Assembly: GCA_012845835.1 (NCBI GenBank)
Contig: JABAKD010000018.1
Location: forward strand, 4,357,616 to 4,421,615
Direction: 5' to 3'
DNA from: Undaria pinnatifida
Lineage: Eukaryota > Sar > Phaeophyceae > Laminariales > Alariaceae
DNA length: 64,000 bases
Made by a program: the position numbers and the translations under genes. The notes under the pieces were generated by a model. That model saw only the letters and a program-made list of their open reading frames with translations. It made no database searches and was not told the origin of the DNA. Below are positions 61,520-64,000 of this stretch, piece after piece; within the stretch, counting starts at the first letter, position 1; each line of letters opens with the position of its first letter.

Positions 61520-64000
61520 GTGAGAGCCGTGGACGTCCCGTATCACCCATTCTCGTAGGGAGCCTCTTAAGACGCCACGCTCGCCTCGTTTTGTTGATGT
61601 TGACTGATGTGTGGCACCTCCTCGCGTGCACTGCCACCCCAAGATGTCGATGGCGACTGACGACACTCTTGCCTCTTTCCCTTTTGACGGAGACGTCCAG
61701 TTCCCACGGTGTTATTAGAACCATCGTTTCACGTCTAGAGAGACCGTAACGGGTCTTAAGTGGACCGCCAATCGATATGTTTGACCGCCACACTGCTGTT
61801 GTTCCACCGCGCCATTGACTGCAACACTGCTGCTGTTCTGCTGCTATTCCACCTCGCTGTCGACTGCAACCCTGCTACGAGTAACGGGGAGTATGTCAGT
61901 GTGCGATACTGCCATTACTGTGAGTACTCGCAGTATTTCGGGGTTCTGTACTGCGGGTATTTCCGCACTTTCCAAGTGTTTCGGGGGTCGACATCGATGC
62001 TGCAGGTGCTGCCGGTCTTTGCAGTAGTTTGGGCGGATACCGACACTGAAGGAGACGCCAGCTAACGCTGGGTTGCGAATGCAATTGAGTTAAAGCGACA
62101 CGACGTGTATGAAAATATGTGGAAGTGTGGTGAGCTTAACGCCTGTACAACTGGAAACCCTTTTTTTACAAATGTACTTGAAGTTAGTATAGGGAGGGAT
62201 TTTGGGGCTCTAAAGAGGTCAAGCTTTATTTTTCCCCATCCGCCGGAGGATGAAAAAAAAAACGAAAAGAAAAAGACATCGGCGCTGCGGGTGCTGTCGG
62301 TTTCGCGGTAGTTTGGGCGGATACCGGCCATTCCAGTGCTGGAGCTATCCTTGGGGTTCTGTACTACGGAAACTGCCAGTGCTGGCAGTTCCAACACTGC
62401 CGTTGCTGCAGCTCGCCATCGACTGCGACGCTGCACAGCAGATGCTCCCCAGCATCCCCCCCCACAAAATGCTTTGTGGCCTTTTTCTTAAGGCATATAT
62501 GCAACAGCAGTGTTATTGTTGCACCTCGCCATCGGCTGCAACTGTGCAGACTGCTGTACGCTGTATGTAATCCACGCGTGATATTTACTCGTATACGAAC
62601 TATACCTGGTGTTCTTTCTGCGTTGCTGGATTTGTGGAGCTGTGAGTCGGCAGGATTTCACGACCAGTAACTAATCGGTAGTAGCTACTGTTGTGCTGAC
62701 TGTTTCTGACGAAGCGCCAAGATGTGGACTTTGGGTTCGGCTTTGTAGAGCAGAACCTGGAGTTGCTCGACGTTGAGGTCCTCTAGGTCATCACCATCTA
62801 CTTCGTCAGAAGAGGACGATCGAGAAGGAGGTGGCTCCTTCTTCGTGCGCGAAGGCGATGTCTCTATGCTCGTGGACCTGGCGACGGCGCCGTTCCCAGT
62901 GAACTCCCCTTCCTCATCGGACGCGGGGGTTCACAGTCAACTCGGTCCTCCAAAGATAGAGGATCCTTGGTTGACTCACGGTCCTCCAACGATGGAGGAC
63001 TTGTGGTCGCTGCCGGAGTTGTAACGAAGACCACTGATAGGGCTCGCGCTATACCTACAATGGGACCCGAAGGGTGCGCCAGCTAGCGTTGGGCTGAGAA
63101 AGCAACTGAGTTAAATCGACACACGACGCGTATGAAAATACGTGGAAGTGTGGTGAGCTAAAGCTTTATTTTTCCCCATCCGCCGTAGGATAGAAGAAAA
63201 AAAAACAAAACTTGTGGTCGCCTTTAGCTCCGTGGCTAGAGCTTGTGGCTTCGTTGCATGTTTTTTTCAGCATTATTCTTTCTTGAGCGGGGGCCCCTTG
63301 GCCGGTGGGACTAGATTTGGCTCGCTTCACTAGTCCACCGCACCTCACGGTGTTGAACGATGCTGCCACGTGCAAGGCACTTAGGACGGTATTCACGGCG
63401 GCGAGGGTGTTGACAAAGATGCGCAGCACCGAAGAGCCCTGCGCGCCGCAGTATCAGTCCACGCCTTGTGCTCGCGCTGGTCTATTGCGTTTGAGCACCC
63501 GTTGATGCCCGCTGGTTACGACTCGGATTCGACCACACCGTGTGATCGAATCCGGGTAGTACTTGGCGCGCGTCGGCAGGCGTTCAGGCGTACCAGTCCA
63601 CCGCGTACCGTGGCGTTGGACGATACTGCCTTGCGCAAGGCGCCTTGGTTGTGGTTTCTTGTGCTCCAGGTTTGCGACTGTAGTTGAATCCGGGCATTTA
63701 GCTAAAAATAATCTACAGTGTGTCGACGGGCGTCCATGCGCACTAGGGCGCCACCCGCTAGAGCGTGCAACATGCAGCACTACCGCCGCTCGCAGGGAGC
63801 CTCGGCAAGTGTTCGGCTTTGCTCCAGCCTCACCTAACTTGGCTTGAATCCTAGTCGTCGGTGACGCGACTAGAGCATGACCTTATGCTGACGCGATGCC
63901 CAGCGTGCGGCGGTATCATATCGCTTCACGCCTGTTGCGTGTGTCATGTCTAGTCTTGCCTTCTCTTGTCTCGTCATGTCATGCCTATCCTTTTCCTATC
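61520..64000. other. Intron 1 of the Zim17-like gene, or gene end
   Basis: 2.5 kb with GCTGTT/TGCAACACTGCTG repeats (61780-61880, 62380-62560), a TTAA miniature element at about 62139-62221 inside a dispersed element, an uninserted copy of that element at 63100-63195, and two copies of a TCCACCGC...GTTG(A/G)ACGATGCTGCC segment (63332, 63593). An 83-codon frame at 62773-63024 has no recognised domain. Confidence 0.5.
62085..62262 (+). mobile_element. Dispersed element interrupted by a TTAA miniature element
   Basis: TGTGGTGAGC, then TTAACGCCTGTACAACTGGA ... GGGGCTCTAAAGAGGTCAA, then GCTTTATTTTTCCCCATCCG. The uninterrupted form GTGGTGAGCTAAAGCTTTAT is at 63149-63168, and the form GAGCTTAAGCG is on the minus strand near 9455. 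Confidence 0.8.

Noticed and set aside
62773-63024. 83-codon frame as second exon of the Zim17-like gene
   Set aside because: It lacks the expected VCxTR and DNL motifs and has no matching phase-0 acceptor.

Overview
This is nuclear DNA from an intron-rich eukaryote. Three genes are recognisable from exon homology and consistent splice phases. Exons are short (50 to 430 nt), and introns are long (about 200 nt to 3.5 kb), GT-AG, and filled with microsatellites, minisatellites and dispersed elements. A fragment of plastid-type dnaK, normally encoded in red-lineage plastids, lies in intergenic DNA. A photosynthetic alga with a red-derived plastid is therefore likely. The gene architecture would suit a brown alga or a related stramenopile, but that is inference.

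Layout. (1) About 366-31252, + strand: the 3' two thirds or more of a MIOS gene, the WD40/alpha-solenoid/zinc-finger subunit of GATOR2. Twenty exons were placed, and all splice phases agree from the second exon to the stop. The N-terminal WD40 exons lie left of the window. (2) 31253-45184: about 14 kb with no convincing gene. It holds decayed copies of the MIOS last exon, minisatellites, two miniature-transposon families, retroelement 3' ends, a 1.3 kb palindromic AAGCTTCC repeat and the plastid dnaK fragment. (3) 45185-55521, - strand: a complete-looking ten-exon gene for a DOT1-like class I SAM-dependent methyltransferase of about 366 residues. (4) 55.8-57.4 kb: a 1.5 kb inverted repeat next to its 5' end. 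(5) 57.4-60.8 kb: repeats, plus a doubtful minus-strand gene. (6) 60815 to the right edge, + strand: the first exon of a DNL-type zinc-finger (Zim17/HEP/DNLZ) organellar Hsp70 escort protein. Its next exon is not seen in the window.

The genes do not form a pathway: MIOS acts in TORC1 nutrient signalling, the methyltransferase probably in chromatin, and the Zim17-like protein in organellar chaperone function.

The most unusual signal is structural. At least four MIOS exons and one methyltransferase exon are accompanied by decayed partial tandem copies. The internal cases lie just upstream of the working exon and carry the intron end, the acceptor region and the start of the exon. The last MIOS exon has copies downstream. 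In several copies the acceptor AG has been destroyed by a change at the A. Two further signals stand out. One is an 82-bp TTAA-flanked miniature element with an uninserted duplicate of its target in the same window. The other is a family of 5'-truncated non-LTR retroelement ends that stop almost at the ORF stop codon and run into poly-C instead of poly-A.
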